From the NCBI GenBank assembly GCA_026168455.1, contig CM047425.1, forward strand, positions 99,513,580 through 99,577,579: a DNA stretch of 64,000 nucleotides. The letters run 5' to 3'. Both the position numbers and the translations under genes were made by a program. Positions 1 through 11,768 of this stretch are shown here, in pieces. The notes under the pieces were generated by a model that did no database searches, was not told the origin of the DNA, and worked only from the letters and a program-made list of their open reading frames with translations. This DNA is from Theocolax elegans (taxonomy: Eukaryota; Arthropoda; Insecta; Hymenoptera; Cerocephalidae). The number at the start of each line of letters is the position of its first letter. Position 1 is the stretch's first letter.

Positions 1-1387
1 ATTTTTCAAAAGTTCTCGACTATATTTTTTTTCATTTACTGTCTGTACTTAAAATATATGTTAATTCTCTCTTAAACCTCCAATTATTACACTTTTGTCG
101 ATTAATTTAATAGCTGTTACTTTCTAACAAAATTGTAAAATTATGTACGTTATAATATTTCACGCGGGCGTACATATCACTGACGAAAACAATGGCAATA
201 AGTTTTCGCAACTTGAAACAAATCAAAAATGAGAGGAAATCATTTAGAAGGTTGGAATCTCTTCGTTATCTCAGAGCTCTCGACTCGTCGCTCAAAACTT
301 ACACATGAAGTGGTTCTTGAGAATCTCGTCCGTCTCTCCTCTCCCCTTTCTCCACCTTTCTCTTGCTTTCGTAGTCACCGAACGACATTTGGGCAATGAC
401 TATACGGGAGACGCGCGTTCTTGCAAAAGTGATGGGTCGCGAAAACGGCGTTCCTTTCTAAACCGACATTCAAGAGAGGATTCCTCCGAGTTCTGCTCCT
501 CTCCTTATACGCTAAGAAAATCCTTGGGGAAGCAAAATCCACTTAAACCGAAATTTGAAAAAAGCGTCGCTTGAAGTCTGTAAATGATGGCTTCTCATTA
601 TCTAATGGTCTAACTGATGTGGTTAAAGTATAGTTAACCACTTGGTTCCATTTAGTCGTGTCTAGTTCATTTCCATTTCATTTCGTAGGGCTAAATGAAA
701 TTTTGCAATTTCATAGTTTAAATATATCACGGAATGTGAGAGGTGTATAAGAAAATGGATTATTTTTAAAGTTATTATTAGACTGTCCGATAAAGTAAGT
801 GTTACAATTACTAGATACGTGCATACGAGACTATATTAAAATTTTAATAAGATTTAGGTAGCTATAGAATCACAAGGAGAATTAAATATTTTATAAACCC
901 TATATATTTTAACTTTTGTTCTTTTAATTTTGAAAATTATTCCAGTTAGATGAAAAGAAAAATGTGTAAATGTGTATAACCGCAACAAAATATAGTTATA
1001 CTAATTTCGTGTAAATTTAGAAGAACCTTGATATTGCGAGGAATTTCGAAGACTTATCAGATGACCATAATTTTTGCACCCTAGACGTGTATACAAACGG
1101 AATAAAAAGTTAAAAGTTGGTAATAGAAGTAAAGAAAGTAAAAAACAAAGAAGCCACCGCGCAGCTTAAGGAAAAAAAAAGTTACCCCTCGGATAGCCGC
1201 GGATTCACACTCGTTCATCGCGAGCACGAACTTGTCGTCGTGAAGATTTATCGGTGTGACTCGCGCGCCTTGATTTACAGCCGATAATTAAACCGTCGTA
1301 AGGGAGGAGCACTGAGAGAAAGAGAGAAAGGGGGAGAGTAAGTGCCATCTAAGTGTATGTCCCCAAAAAGTTTGTGGATGGAGAAGC

Positions 1388-1431
1388 TATATAGGCACGG
1401 GGAACTCGGCACAGTCGGCAAACTTGAGTCG
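1388..1431 (+). promoter_or_regulatory. Candidate TATA/initiator promoter with early donor
   Basis: In a CpG-rich islet, TATATA at 1388 is followed 25 bases later by an ACAGTC initiator-like site and then by GTC|GTAAGTC at 1431. This could be a promoter with a tiny noncoding first exon. The TATA-to-start spacing is slightly short and no transcript can be shown. Confidence 0.22.
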
Positions 1432-2470
1432 TAAGTCAACGAGGCCTAACCTGCTGCCAGTTTAATAAAACCTTTTGCACTGCTTGAGCATTACCTTATA
1501 CTCTTGATTTTATACAACTGTATAGATGCTCAAATTAAAATATACACTTTTTTTTCTTTATTTCTTGATACTGTTTATTATTTTGGAAATGCCAAATAAA
1601 TATCAAAATTTTCAAGGTTTATACAACTTTGTCTGGTTAAATGAAATTCAATTTTCTTCGATAGGTTCGAAAATAACCTGCATCCTCGAGTTTCCTATCT
1701 CATCGTATTTAGAACATTGGCTTCGGAACTAAGCAGTGAAATATGCACTTTATTATACACGAGAGAGCGACGCAAAGTATCTTACAATATATTAAATTTT
1801 TTGTTGCTCTTCAAAAAAAAACAAAATTTTAACGAAGTAAGCTTAAATATACCATACTTGATTTTGCAATTACTGAGGATAAGGTCGAATGAAACCGAGA
1901 TTATCTAAGATTGAAAAAGAGAATACAAGCAATTTGTACGATTAAAAATATTCGGAGAAAAATCCTATAGGAAAGGCAGAACTATAAGCGTAATTCTTTG
2001 GTAAGCGAAGGGAGAAGGGTTTTGCGCGTCGGTTACGCGCTGGAGACTCCGAGAGTTCTTCCGGAAAATATATTCTAAATAAGATTACAGGAGATCGCGG
2101 CTTTCCTCTACGGAGCGGGTCGTACCTTCTCCGCAGACGGGCAAGCCCTCGAAAAATACAGCCCCAAGACAATCTGCAGAAAATAGCTGAAATTCCGTCG
2201 CGACTCCACCTCTCTTTAACTCATTCTTTCTCCATCGTGTTTCTAGATTCTCAACCCGTTTCTTCTTACCTTTCTATAATTAACCAAGACACATTCAAAT
2301 CGATTTTTTTTCAAGAATATACTCGGAACGCCTTTAATCTTGCGCATTTCTAATTGCTCGGTATCGTTGAACGTGCATTTTACGCAACAGCCCTTTGCGA
2401 AAGATCCCAAAGGAGCTTTTGTCGAGTCTGACGCTACACGGTAATGTCAGTTGCATAGTATCTCGCTTAC

Positions 2471-2545
2471 CGTTTACATCTCTGTTTTAACCATCGTGTA
2501 TAAGCCTGCTGGATGGACACTCACCTGGAACAAACGGAATAAAAC
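2471..2545 (-). other. Recursive-splice-like site with mini-exon
   Basis: On the - strand a pyrimidine-rich stretch runs into TTCCAG|GTGAGTG (junction at 2525/2524), an acceptor fused to a strong donor. A second good donor ACG|GTAAGC lies 54 nt downstream at 2471. This is the arrangement known for recursive splice sites with an RS-exon in long introns. The mini-exon carries in-frame stops. It fits a long - strand intron, but comparable fused sites also occur on the + strand here. Confidence 0.3.
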
Positions 2546-4856
2546 ATTTGAATTAATTTTTTCTTTGGTTTTTAAGTACTATTACATTTGCATGTTCATT
2601 AAAGCTTATGTGAAATGGCTAGGCTATAATATTAGGTTACTTCCTAAATGATATAATGTTTTATCAAATTGATTTTCAGTTATTTAAGAGCCGAAAACGA
2701 GTAAACAAAAGTGACAATTAAAAAAAATATTCTAAGCATGAATTTTTCATTACAAAAATAAGTCAATTAAATTTTTCATCTCAGGTATACTCCTAGATTA
2801 TTATTAACTGTAATACGACGTGTTTTTTATTATGCTTTAATATACTAGACTATTACAATTTTGCATAACAGGATATATCGTTTATGCAAAATACTTATTT
2901 CTTGTTTGCGATTACCATTAATTTTTTTAATGAATTCTTAAACGCACTCACGCGTAAATAATAATCAGTACAATTAAAAAAATAATAAAACAGGATTAGC
3001 AAAAGAGTAAGCAATTGTTCTCTTAGTTCCGAGAAACACGTCCTAATTTGAGCGCAAATGACGCAAGCCCCATCTTTCGTTCAGCCGGGGCCAAAGTAAC
3101 AGTAACGTACACGCGAGTTGTAGATAAGAAATGGAAATTTCACCCTACCTTCCACCTACTCTCATTCTCTGAAATTACTCTGGCTGAAGGTGGCTTTTGA
3201 TGCTACAATTATACGTGAATTTGCCTTCCAGGTAAAGGAATTCACTCAACTGCTAACTGTGTAATACGATTTTTAAGTGTAAAAATTGCATAGTCTACTA
3301 ATCCTGCAGCACTATGACTTATTTTATAAATTTTAATTAAACCGTTTTACGTATTAAAAAGCATTTCGTATAATATATTCGTAATAATTAAAACTGCATA
3401 AAATTAAATTTATACGATTGGATTACAAAAAATATATGGTTGATCGACGAGCGCGTTAAAAATGTGTCCAAGTGGAGAAATCGCCAACAGCTCAATTGGT
3501 TGAACCGTGTCGGTATATATCTCGAATCACGGGAAAGTAAGCGAAGAGGCAAAAAAATCTCCCCTATACATTACCTCTCGAAGCTCTGGTCAGCCGCGTC
3601 GGCGCGCGTTAATTAACTAATGGAAATTCCCGATGGCCATAGGCTACGACGGTGTGTAACTTGGCATCAGGAAATTCAAGAGCTCACCCGAGTAAGATAG
3701 GGAGTTCAAACTGAACCCTTCGCTCGTAATTCACTCTTGTTTTTCTCGACCGATGCAACACTAGTGGGCAACTTTTGCTGGTTTTGCGCGCTTCGAAAAC
3801 GACCACCCGTCGCCGAGCTTCTTTCTTTCCTCGTGTGACCCTAGGATTTCCTGGAGGTAAGGAAAAACAAGAACGTGACTTCTCGGTTTACCAAGAGAAA
3901 AAAAAGCGGAAAAAAAAGAACGAGAACAGAACGTTTTGACGTACGGCATGGACAACCGAGCTAGCTTTCCTTCCCTCTCTCCTTCTTTCCTTCACTCCGT
4001 CTCTCTCCCTCTCGGTCGCTCCTAATTGTCGATAAGCTACGACACGCTGGACTATAAATCACTGGTGCGATGTGTCACGTGGGACCGCATGTGGTCTATA
4101 TCGCATATCTATGAGTTCGTTTATTAATTGTTCAGGGGCTTTTTTTCTATAATCATGCGATGGGAAGTGCAATCGTTTAAAAAATGAAAAATTAGCTTTT
4201 CTCGATCCACCCGTAATTGATTTGTTTATCTCTTTTCTCGATGGGACTTGCTTGCTTACGATGTTATATTATAATTCAATTTCAAATAAAAATATGGTAA
4301 TCTGTTAGTTACAGTATTGCGGTTTTTTTTGCTGGTTATTTATAATTTATATTTTTTACAATATTCTTAATAATTAGACATTGATTCAGAACTACTTTTA
4401 TATACTATTGATTATGTTAAAATTAAAAGGTAAATATTGAACCAGCAAAATACTCTTCTCTTCTGATTACGTTGACACACCGGTTTTTTAAAAATAACTT
4501 GTTCGAAATAACATACCTATCGAAAATTTAAATACGTTGACTTATACGTTATATAAATATACAGTGAACTATAATCCGTCTCTGTGCAAATAGTTACACA
4601 AAAGTTCAAATAAACTTATCACTGATAATGAAGCTAATACTGCTCGGTGATAAAGATGAGAGGTACAGAATTATCAAGAAATGATAAAAGATAAATAATC
4701 GAAAAGAGGGTTAGTTCATACAGTCCTAAGCAATAAGCATCGAGAATATATCCGTAATTCTGATCGGCGCAATAGAACCGTTTCATTAATCTCTTCGCTC
4801 ACACCCTCGACGAATCAGCGAGTCTGGACTACTCTCATAATTCAATTAGCCCCTGG

Positions 4857-4879
4857 GTGGTGGTGGTGGTGGTGGTGGT
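4857..4879. repeat. (TGG)n trinucleotide repeat
   Basis: Seven to eight TGG units in an islet at about 4740-5160. The frame over it would encode a Val run and is not supported as coding. Confidence 0.9.
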
Positions 4880-6518
4880 AGGCCGGGCATCCGTTTTATG
4901 GGTGAGCTACTCTTGGGCAGTCGGCGACGGTGGCTTATTTACGGATTGTTTTGCGAAATTAGGAGAGGATCCCGTCACGTTCGTGCACATCCTGCTCCCT
5001 AAAAACCATATATCAAAACCCGACACTGACACAGCCCGTGTATTTCGACTTTTGCTCGCTTACGCGTCTGCGCTCGCGTTGTAGTATTCCCCTGTTGTTT
5101 CTCTAGCGTTGCTCACCAAATTATGTTTCCTTCTAGAAACCTTCCCTACGATTTTTACGACCTGTAAAAAAAAATTAGCCCTACACCGTAAAACGTAATC
5201 TTGTCAGTAGTTTTATTAATTCTGTTCAGAGCTTCGAATACATTTCGGTTGATTAAATGTTTTCCTGATGTATGCCGATTGTCATTAGTTCTCAGGATGC
5301 ACTGATTATAATTCATACTCACTTACTTTTATGGGTGTCACGTTAACTTTTAATCATCTTTACTGTTTATTTTTTTAACACTCCCTTTTTAATCCACTAA
5401 TAAAAACTAATATTTTTTGTAATCTTGCAATTTAATTTATTGACCTCGTATACGTGTAAATCTGATACACGCGAAAATAATAAATAAGAGGATCATATCG
5501 AATAATTTTGGATCATTCGCGCCAACTTTCCTTTTGCGGTAAAATCTCCTGAACGGTGAATTCTTTCTTACATTGCTCTCGTGATCGAGGGCTATAACTG
5601 GAGTATAAGCTTTTTGTAATGCCGATTGCTTTATTATACGTTCCAACCTCGATGTCGTAGGACCTCGATGTTCTTAAATGGTGCCTTTTCATCGACGCTT
5701 AGCACGATTTTGGACATGCATGACATAGAGAAATAAAAACAAAACTTCAATCTGTTTATACCTTACAGTGGCTATATCAGTAAATGCAGTTATTTTACTA
5801 AAGCATATAATAATACATATGCTATTTATTACGCTAAGTGTTAATACGTTTTGTTCAACTTAAATCCTACTGTTTTAAGGGTAAAAAAGCTAAGCAATTG
5901 ATATTTTTCTGTGTTTGTTATCAGAGAAATATTTTACGAAGTAAATGGTCTTGCGTTGACTTTTTTGAAATCATATCTAGAGTGTAAAACAGTTGTTTAT
6001 TGCTTCGAAGAGTCTACACAATCAATGAAATAAACGTTAGAATCATCTTATTAGTTTTGTGAAGCATTTTCATCAAGATTATCAAGATGGCCAAATGGAG
6101 TTAAATTAATAGTGCGCATTATTTATATTAATGTTTGTCATCTTGCTCGTATGCAAACGATTTCCTTTATTTATTTCGTCGTATCATTCAGCGCGTCGAA
6201 ATTTCTACTACATGTCTATCGTACGAAATTCATATACATCTCATCGAATAATAAATCGATTGACTTGTAAACTTCAATCATGTAAAGACATGCAGTTTTC
6301 AGTATAGCTGACGCATAAACAAAACAAAGGTATGATCTTAATCCCTTATCTGTTTTGGAACTTGACAATAAATCATAGGAAGGACATCCGGCAAGCAGAG
6401 GTACAGGATTTTCTGTTTGGATAAATCCGAGTAATCCCCGGTGTCCTGCGATGATCTCCTCCGTCTTCTTCCTTGGCGATAGGCAGATACGTATATAAAT
6501 CCAAGGGTTTCGCACACA

Positions 6519-6550
6519 CTCTCTCTCTCTCTCTCTCGATTCTCTCTCAC
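6519..6550. repeat. (CT)n microsatellite
   Basis: CT repeats with one GA interruption, in an islet at about 6400-6660. A second short TC run lies at about 6620-6633. Confidence 0.9.
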
Positions 6551-8173
6551 TCGAGGATTAATGCGTTGGCCAATTAAAGAGGAAAGCAGCGTCAAAAGGC
6601 CCTCGCGACAATTTATCGGTTCTCTCTCTCTCTTTTCTGTTTCCACCAAGAGTTTTCATCAACACGAGGCTCTTTAATACAGCAACGAAATGTCTACTAA
6701 TTTAAGACTGAGACGAAGAGAGCCAAGAATGTAAGAAGAAAGCTGAATGATGGTTACTAGTAAAGAAGGCTAGCGTGGAGTTTGGCAGTAAGCCACTTAT
6801 CAAGGGCAACACTGCCGAGACACAGTTATCACGGGAGGGTTCGACAAAGTATCCCACCGCTCAAACGCCCTAGAGGGAAAAGAAGTACGGAGACCCTTCG
6901 ATCTTCGGGTAACTGCTGAGACCACGATAAACGAAGAGACATATTGGATTAGAGCTCGCCCTTCAAAAACGTCTATATCCGGGCTTTGATACTTTCTATA
7001 CTTCTTTACTTGGCTTCCCATAAGCCACATAGTTAATGTCCACAATTCCCAATGATATGTGTTACAATCGACCTGACGTAAATGAGACATTTTTATCTAA
7101 CAACGCCTTTTAATTAAACTCTTCCAAGACCAATTTATTAGTATAACTTCGACACGAGTGTTAAAAGTACAAAAGTTTTATTACTTCATTGTGCTTTATG
7201 ATTGGTAACAAAATGTATGCCACTTTGCAAGCATATTATCATTAATGATATACGTAGTTGCCATTCACTTATCTGCTTCTATTAATGTATCATTTGAATA
7301 GCACTATTGTAATACCATAAATAAAATATATTTATTGCTTAATTTTATTATTCTTCTCATTTTGATACTTCAATAAATAAAATAGTTAAAAATAGCTTAT
7401 AATAAAATACAAATTTTTCAATATATTCGAAGGAAAATATATACACATAAGTAACTATATACTTCTCATTTAAAAAAGATTCTCAGATCATTTTGTATGC
7501 AAAAAAGACATCTTGAGATTTTAAACATATAGCATTAAAGAATTCAAACATTGTAAATAGATGGCTACTAAATCTGATAACGTTATTCAGAAGAAACATT
7601 TATAATTTAAAGTATCAATACAATTTGCATTATAGAATATTAAAAATATTGCGTTATTAAAATCAATAAATAGTTTTCGATACTATACTTACATGAAATA
7701 TTACAATATTTATATTCTAATATAATTATTTATTTATTATTGGTTATTAGCCTCCGTTCCCAGTAAATGTTGATAAAAAATAACCATACGAATTACTGCT
7801 TCAAGAAAAACACTATATATGTATATTCTTTTTATGTAAATCCTTTTAACGCGTTGATCGATAGAAAAGTAATCGCGGACATTCAAATTGCTTACGAATA
7901 AACAACAGTTGTTGGGAATACATAAAACCGATGAATAGAGTGAATGATGCAAAAAGTAGAATCTGCATCGAAATAATCCAAGGGAGAAAGTCAGCAGCCT
8001 GTGGAGCGGACAGTCTGAAGCATTTCGAGACGCTGGTAAATATTTTGACCTCTCTCGCGAAACAAACGATTCTTCGAGCGCGTCGAGCCGACCATTAACC
8101 ACCCCTTTGTCGTTGACTATACCACGGAGACAAGCGCCGGATTCCGTTTCGTGATTAATGGTGGATTGCTTAC

Positions 8174-8237
8174 CTCAGCCTTGCTAACTATGCCAATGAC
8201 AGTTAAACACGATACCCCGTTGTGATCCATCGACACC
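8174..8237 (-). CDS. Candidate 64-nt internal exon
   Basis: On the - strand AACAG|G at 8238 and GAG|GTAAGC at 8174 bound 64 nt. The frame is one base plus 21 open codons ending SCLTVIGIVSKAE. The entry phase fits the phase-2 donor of exon B (AG plus G makes Arg), and the exon leaves in phase 0. The donor is good, but the acceptor lacks a pyrimidine tract. It lies in a CpG-rich islet. It could also be a first exon starting at the internal ATG (MDHNGV), or chance. The link to the PPxY gene would need a 49-kb span. Confidence 0.22.
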
Positions 8238-10948
8238 CTGTTAAATGTTCCCCATATTTATTTTAAATCGTCGACTAATTTGTAGTTCGTTTCAAAGGCA
8301 ATATTTCACTATGTTTAGGAAGTATTAAACTGACCCCTGTCGGTATTCTTTTACACTCTGCAGATAAATATGAATGAAGAATGACAATTATAAATAAAAT
8401 TATCTGACAATAATTATGCTATTTACTTTAAATTATAAATAAATAAATGTAAGTAATAAAATACCAAGTTACATCCAAAAATATAGTATAGAGCTAGAGA
8501 TTAAAAAATGTTATACCTACGATAGCAGTAAAGAAATGAAATTAAACTAATTTAGGATTTTATAGCCGAGAGATCGTTGACGAAAAAAGCACATTCACTC
8601 GGGATCTGGATGACATGTGGAATGGAGAAAATTAGAAGTTCGTAGCTCCTCGGGTGCGGTCCGGTCCTCTAAATAGATAGAATTCAATGCCGTTACGGGC
8701 TAGCCCCTTATTGCTCCCACAGGATTTCTCGAGGGATGCTTGTCGAAATTAGTCTATATTTGGGAAGTGACTATAGAAGAAGGTCTATAGATACAAACAG
8801 GGGAAAAGTGAAAAGAGTGTAAACTACACTTTATTAGTGAGACTAATAGATTATTGCCCTTTAAAATCAAGATATATTCCGGTTTATGAAGTGTGTGGGT
8901 AAACTAAGTTTTCTAAAAGCAAAATAAGTTTTGTAAACAATACTTTGTATTTATATCCATTTTACATGTATTTTTACTACAAATATTTAAAAAGAAACTT
9001 TACTATAAATAAATTAAACTCCTGATCCATATGGTACATATGACTATTTTTACAAAACTGTTATAAACATAATAATAGAATTTGAGAGATCAATTCGTCT
9101 TGTAGGAAATGTACTTACGAAATTCACAGGAAGCACTGAAATATATTGTTTATTAAAAGGCGAGATAGAAGTTGATGTAATTATGATTATTTAAACGTAA
9201 TATCGGAAGCGTTTCAGCTGCATAGTGACTAGTTTCCTGAGAACCTTTCGAAACTAAACTCGAAGACAGCCGTGACGAACGAGTTGCATACGCTTGAGAT
9301 ATTTGCGGAGAGACGAAAGAAGTTACACGAGAACACTCGGCACATCTAAATATACGCAACTGTCAGACGATCTTACAAATACAACTTTTTTTTCTCTTCA
9401 TCTATTTGACATTCTTATAAAGGCAAAGGCTTAACTTTTTGCAAAGTGGAAAAATCAAAGATACGCAAAATGAGAAGCGCCACATTATTTTTCCATTTGC
9501 CGTTTTACATAGTTAAATAACTTTCCGTGCTCTATTAATATAGATAAAAATTAATTTTATGGTTATGAAGTAATGAAGTTTTTTTGTACATTTTATGATA
9601 AAATGTATTTTAAACGAACTTTAAATTTTTACTACGAGAGATATAACGTTTCTGGTACGATCTAATTACAATTTTAATACCTGTCATTCTCAACAGCTTT
9701 ATTACTTATTACTGGTGAATATTTAATGAAATAAATATTTAACGTAACACTTATGGAAAAATACAAGAATACATCTCGTGATTTGTTGGTAAGATTTTGT
9801 ACTGATGTAAGAGACTGAAAACTCAGCCCTTTAATTTGTAATTCACAATATAGTACATTCTATAGTAAAATGAAAAAAAAATCTGTGACCAATCAGCCGT
9901 AAGTTCAAAGACTTTTGGAAAATCGAAATGTCGAAGTCGAAAATGCTTCGCGCTAATCCGGCTTTCCTCTTGGAACATTCTCGTTTAGGGGTCTGTTTGC
10001 GGAGCTAATGAGTAGTTACCGGGCGGTGTTTGGTAATGAAGCGAACAAAGGACCTTTGGTCATGTCGAGGGTTATTCGGGCCGAGACCTTGTGAAAGGAC
10101 ATGTGCTCGACAACTTCGTTGAAAGCACTAATACGACGTGCACGCGAATGTTTCTCTCTCCGGCGTTCTGCAAGTGCCACCGAGTATTTTGGTATTTCAT
10201 GGAAAACTTGCAATTACACCGAAGAGACTCCCTGCTATCTTGAATCCGCTTGGTTACATCAAACGTAGGATCAAACTTACTTTTTCATCTACGACGTCAA
10301 GATATTTTAAAATTAGATGTCTTGAGGTTGCTAAATTAGAGAAACCATGAAATATTTTAAGTTAAAAATATTTAAGGGAAATCTTTTCCGATTCTTCAAT
10401 TTTTTTGACCAATTGACCTATTAATTTTTTTTAACTGTAATTGAATATTATAGATTAGCTCATTGCGTGTCTGTTACACAAATAAAAATTGTAAGTATAT
10501 CGTTCTAAAGCTTACTTTATTATTTATGTTGACTTTGATCACACCGATGCAATATTAATGCTCAAAATCCATTTTCCTGATACTGAAATATAGCTACTGT
10601 AAAAAATTAAGGGCCAACCATTACTATCGAAACAATTCGCTAATGCACGGTTGGAGACTATATAGAGACGGTCGTGAAAGAATGAATGTAAAAAAAGGAT
10701 GACGATAATTTATGCGTCTGGTGTCAGGAAAAAGTGATTAAATTTACGTATTTCTATTCTGTAAACTGGATTGAATTTTTACGTTAGTGTATTATTTTTA
10801 CGACTTTGTAATATTCTTATTTTTCTTAATGAAAAAAAAGAAACTATGAAAAAAATTCATTATTTGATAACATTGTCGTAAAATTATTTTACAACTTTTT
10901 GTAATAATGAAAGTACCTGAAAATGACTCAACTTTTCCTATACACGCG
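8238..10948. other. Gene-free DNA upstream of the secreted-protein gene
   Basis: AT-rich, with islets at about 8570-8760 and 9890-10220. A + strand promoter may lie just before 11005. No exon is supported. Confidence 0.5.
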
Positions 10949-10956
10949 TATAAATA
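10949..10956 (+). promoter_or_regulatory. TATA box of the secreted-protein gene
   Basis: TATAAATA lies about 55 bases before the ATG at 11005. With the usual 25-30 base spacing, transcription would start near 10978-10985 and leave a 5' leader of only 20-30 bases. No clear arthropod TCAGT initiator is seen there. The box is seen directly; its use is inferred. Confidence 0.5.
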
Positions 10957-11004
10957 TACGTATAATATACGGGTTGAAACTAAAAACGGCCAAAACCTAA
11001 AAAG

Positions 11005-11709
11005 ATGAGCTGCAAAATGTATCGTCTCTGCCTGTTCGTAGTATTTATATGTATCGCTTCTGCATCAGGTTTTTGCGGATTTGAAAAAAAGAAGGTAATA
11101 TTGCACAGTTACGATTCTAATCAAGATTATAATCGCGGCGTGCGTGTCGTTGATGTAAATAAACGTTTCTTTCTAATCGTCGTTGATCGTTTCAATGTAG
11201 GAAGAACCGAAAATTCACATTATACAAGTCAAAACTTCGAGCAAGCAATCGGTAAGACATACTAATTCATTAAATATTTCATTTATGATTATAACTTAAT
11301 AATAATCACAATTATTCATTAATTATTGAAAACATATAACATACAAAAGGACGAGCCAGACGTAGTGGAACTTCATTTCCCACCCGATTCAGTAAGTCGT
11401 CGACGTCGCGAAACAAAAGTTAATGCTCCAATTATGGCTTGTAAAACTAATAAAGACTGTCCATTGAACAAAGCGTGTGATGATAAACTTAAAATATGTC
11501 GTGAGTATATTTTATTTTAAATCAATACCTAGTACTCTAGTAAATTGATGTTAATAAAATACCTATTAACATTATAATAATCATTATATTTTACAGAATT
11601 AGAGAAACATTTCGATGACCATAAAGACACTAAAATAAATAAACAACGAATCGTAATGGATAAAAAGAAGCCAGCAGGCACAACAAAAATTAAAGGACAC
11701 GTAAAATAA
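11005..11709 (+). CDS. Small secreted cysteine-containing protein, three exons
   Basis: Exons are 11005-11251, 11360-11500 and 11597-11709. Donors are CG|GTAAGA and TC|GTGAGT; acceptors are CCAG|A and TTACAG|A. All junctions are phase 1 and the total is 501 nt, giving 166 residues plus TAA. Residues 5-21 are a hydrophobic signal peptide, with cleavage likely near S21-G22; a second Met at residue 5 could be the start. The product should be exported. The mature part has C24, an SRRRRE site at residues 95-100 that resembles a furin-type dibasic cleavage site, then C110, C116, C122 and C129 in a C-x5-C-x5-C-x6-C pattern. The C-terminal 37 residues are Lys-rich and lack Cys. I do not recognise the family; a propeptide or venom/defence-type peptide is possible but unproven. 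The first acceptor has a weak pyrimidine tract, but it is the only nearby site that keeps the frame open. Reading through intron 1 instead stops at 11263. Confidence 0.72.
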
Positions 11710-11762
11710 AATGTAATCGAAACTTAAGATAGTTACTTTTTTACGAATGTATAGTTAAAATA

Positions 11763-11768
11763 AATAAA
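11763..11768 (+). terminator. Polyadenylation signal AATAAA
   Basis: AATAAA lies 54 bases after the TAA of the three-exon secreted-protein gene, a normal distance for a short 3' UTR. It fits the exon model and sets the likely gene end at about 11780-11795. Confidence 0.55.

Larger units (their letters stand above)
1..8173. other. Gene-free AT-rich DNA with CpG islets
   Basis: No supportable gene apart from the sites listed separately. CpG-rich islets lie at about 1141-1440, 1990-2220, 3430-4130 (with an E-box TCACGTGG near 4075 and a TTAATTAA near 3610), 4740-5160, 6400-6660 and 7990-8173. Between them the DNA is AT-rich with frequent stops. The open frames of 60-120 codons are chance frames in islets. 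Confidence 0.55.
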
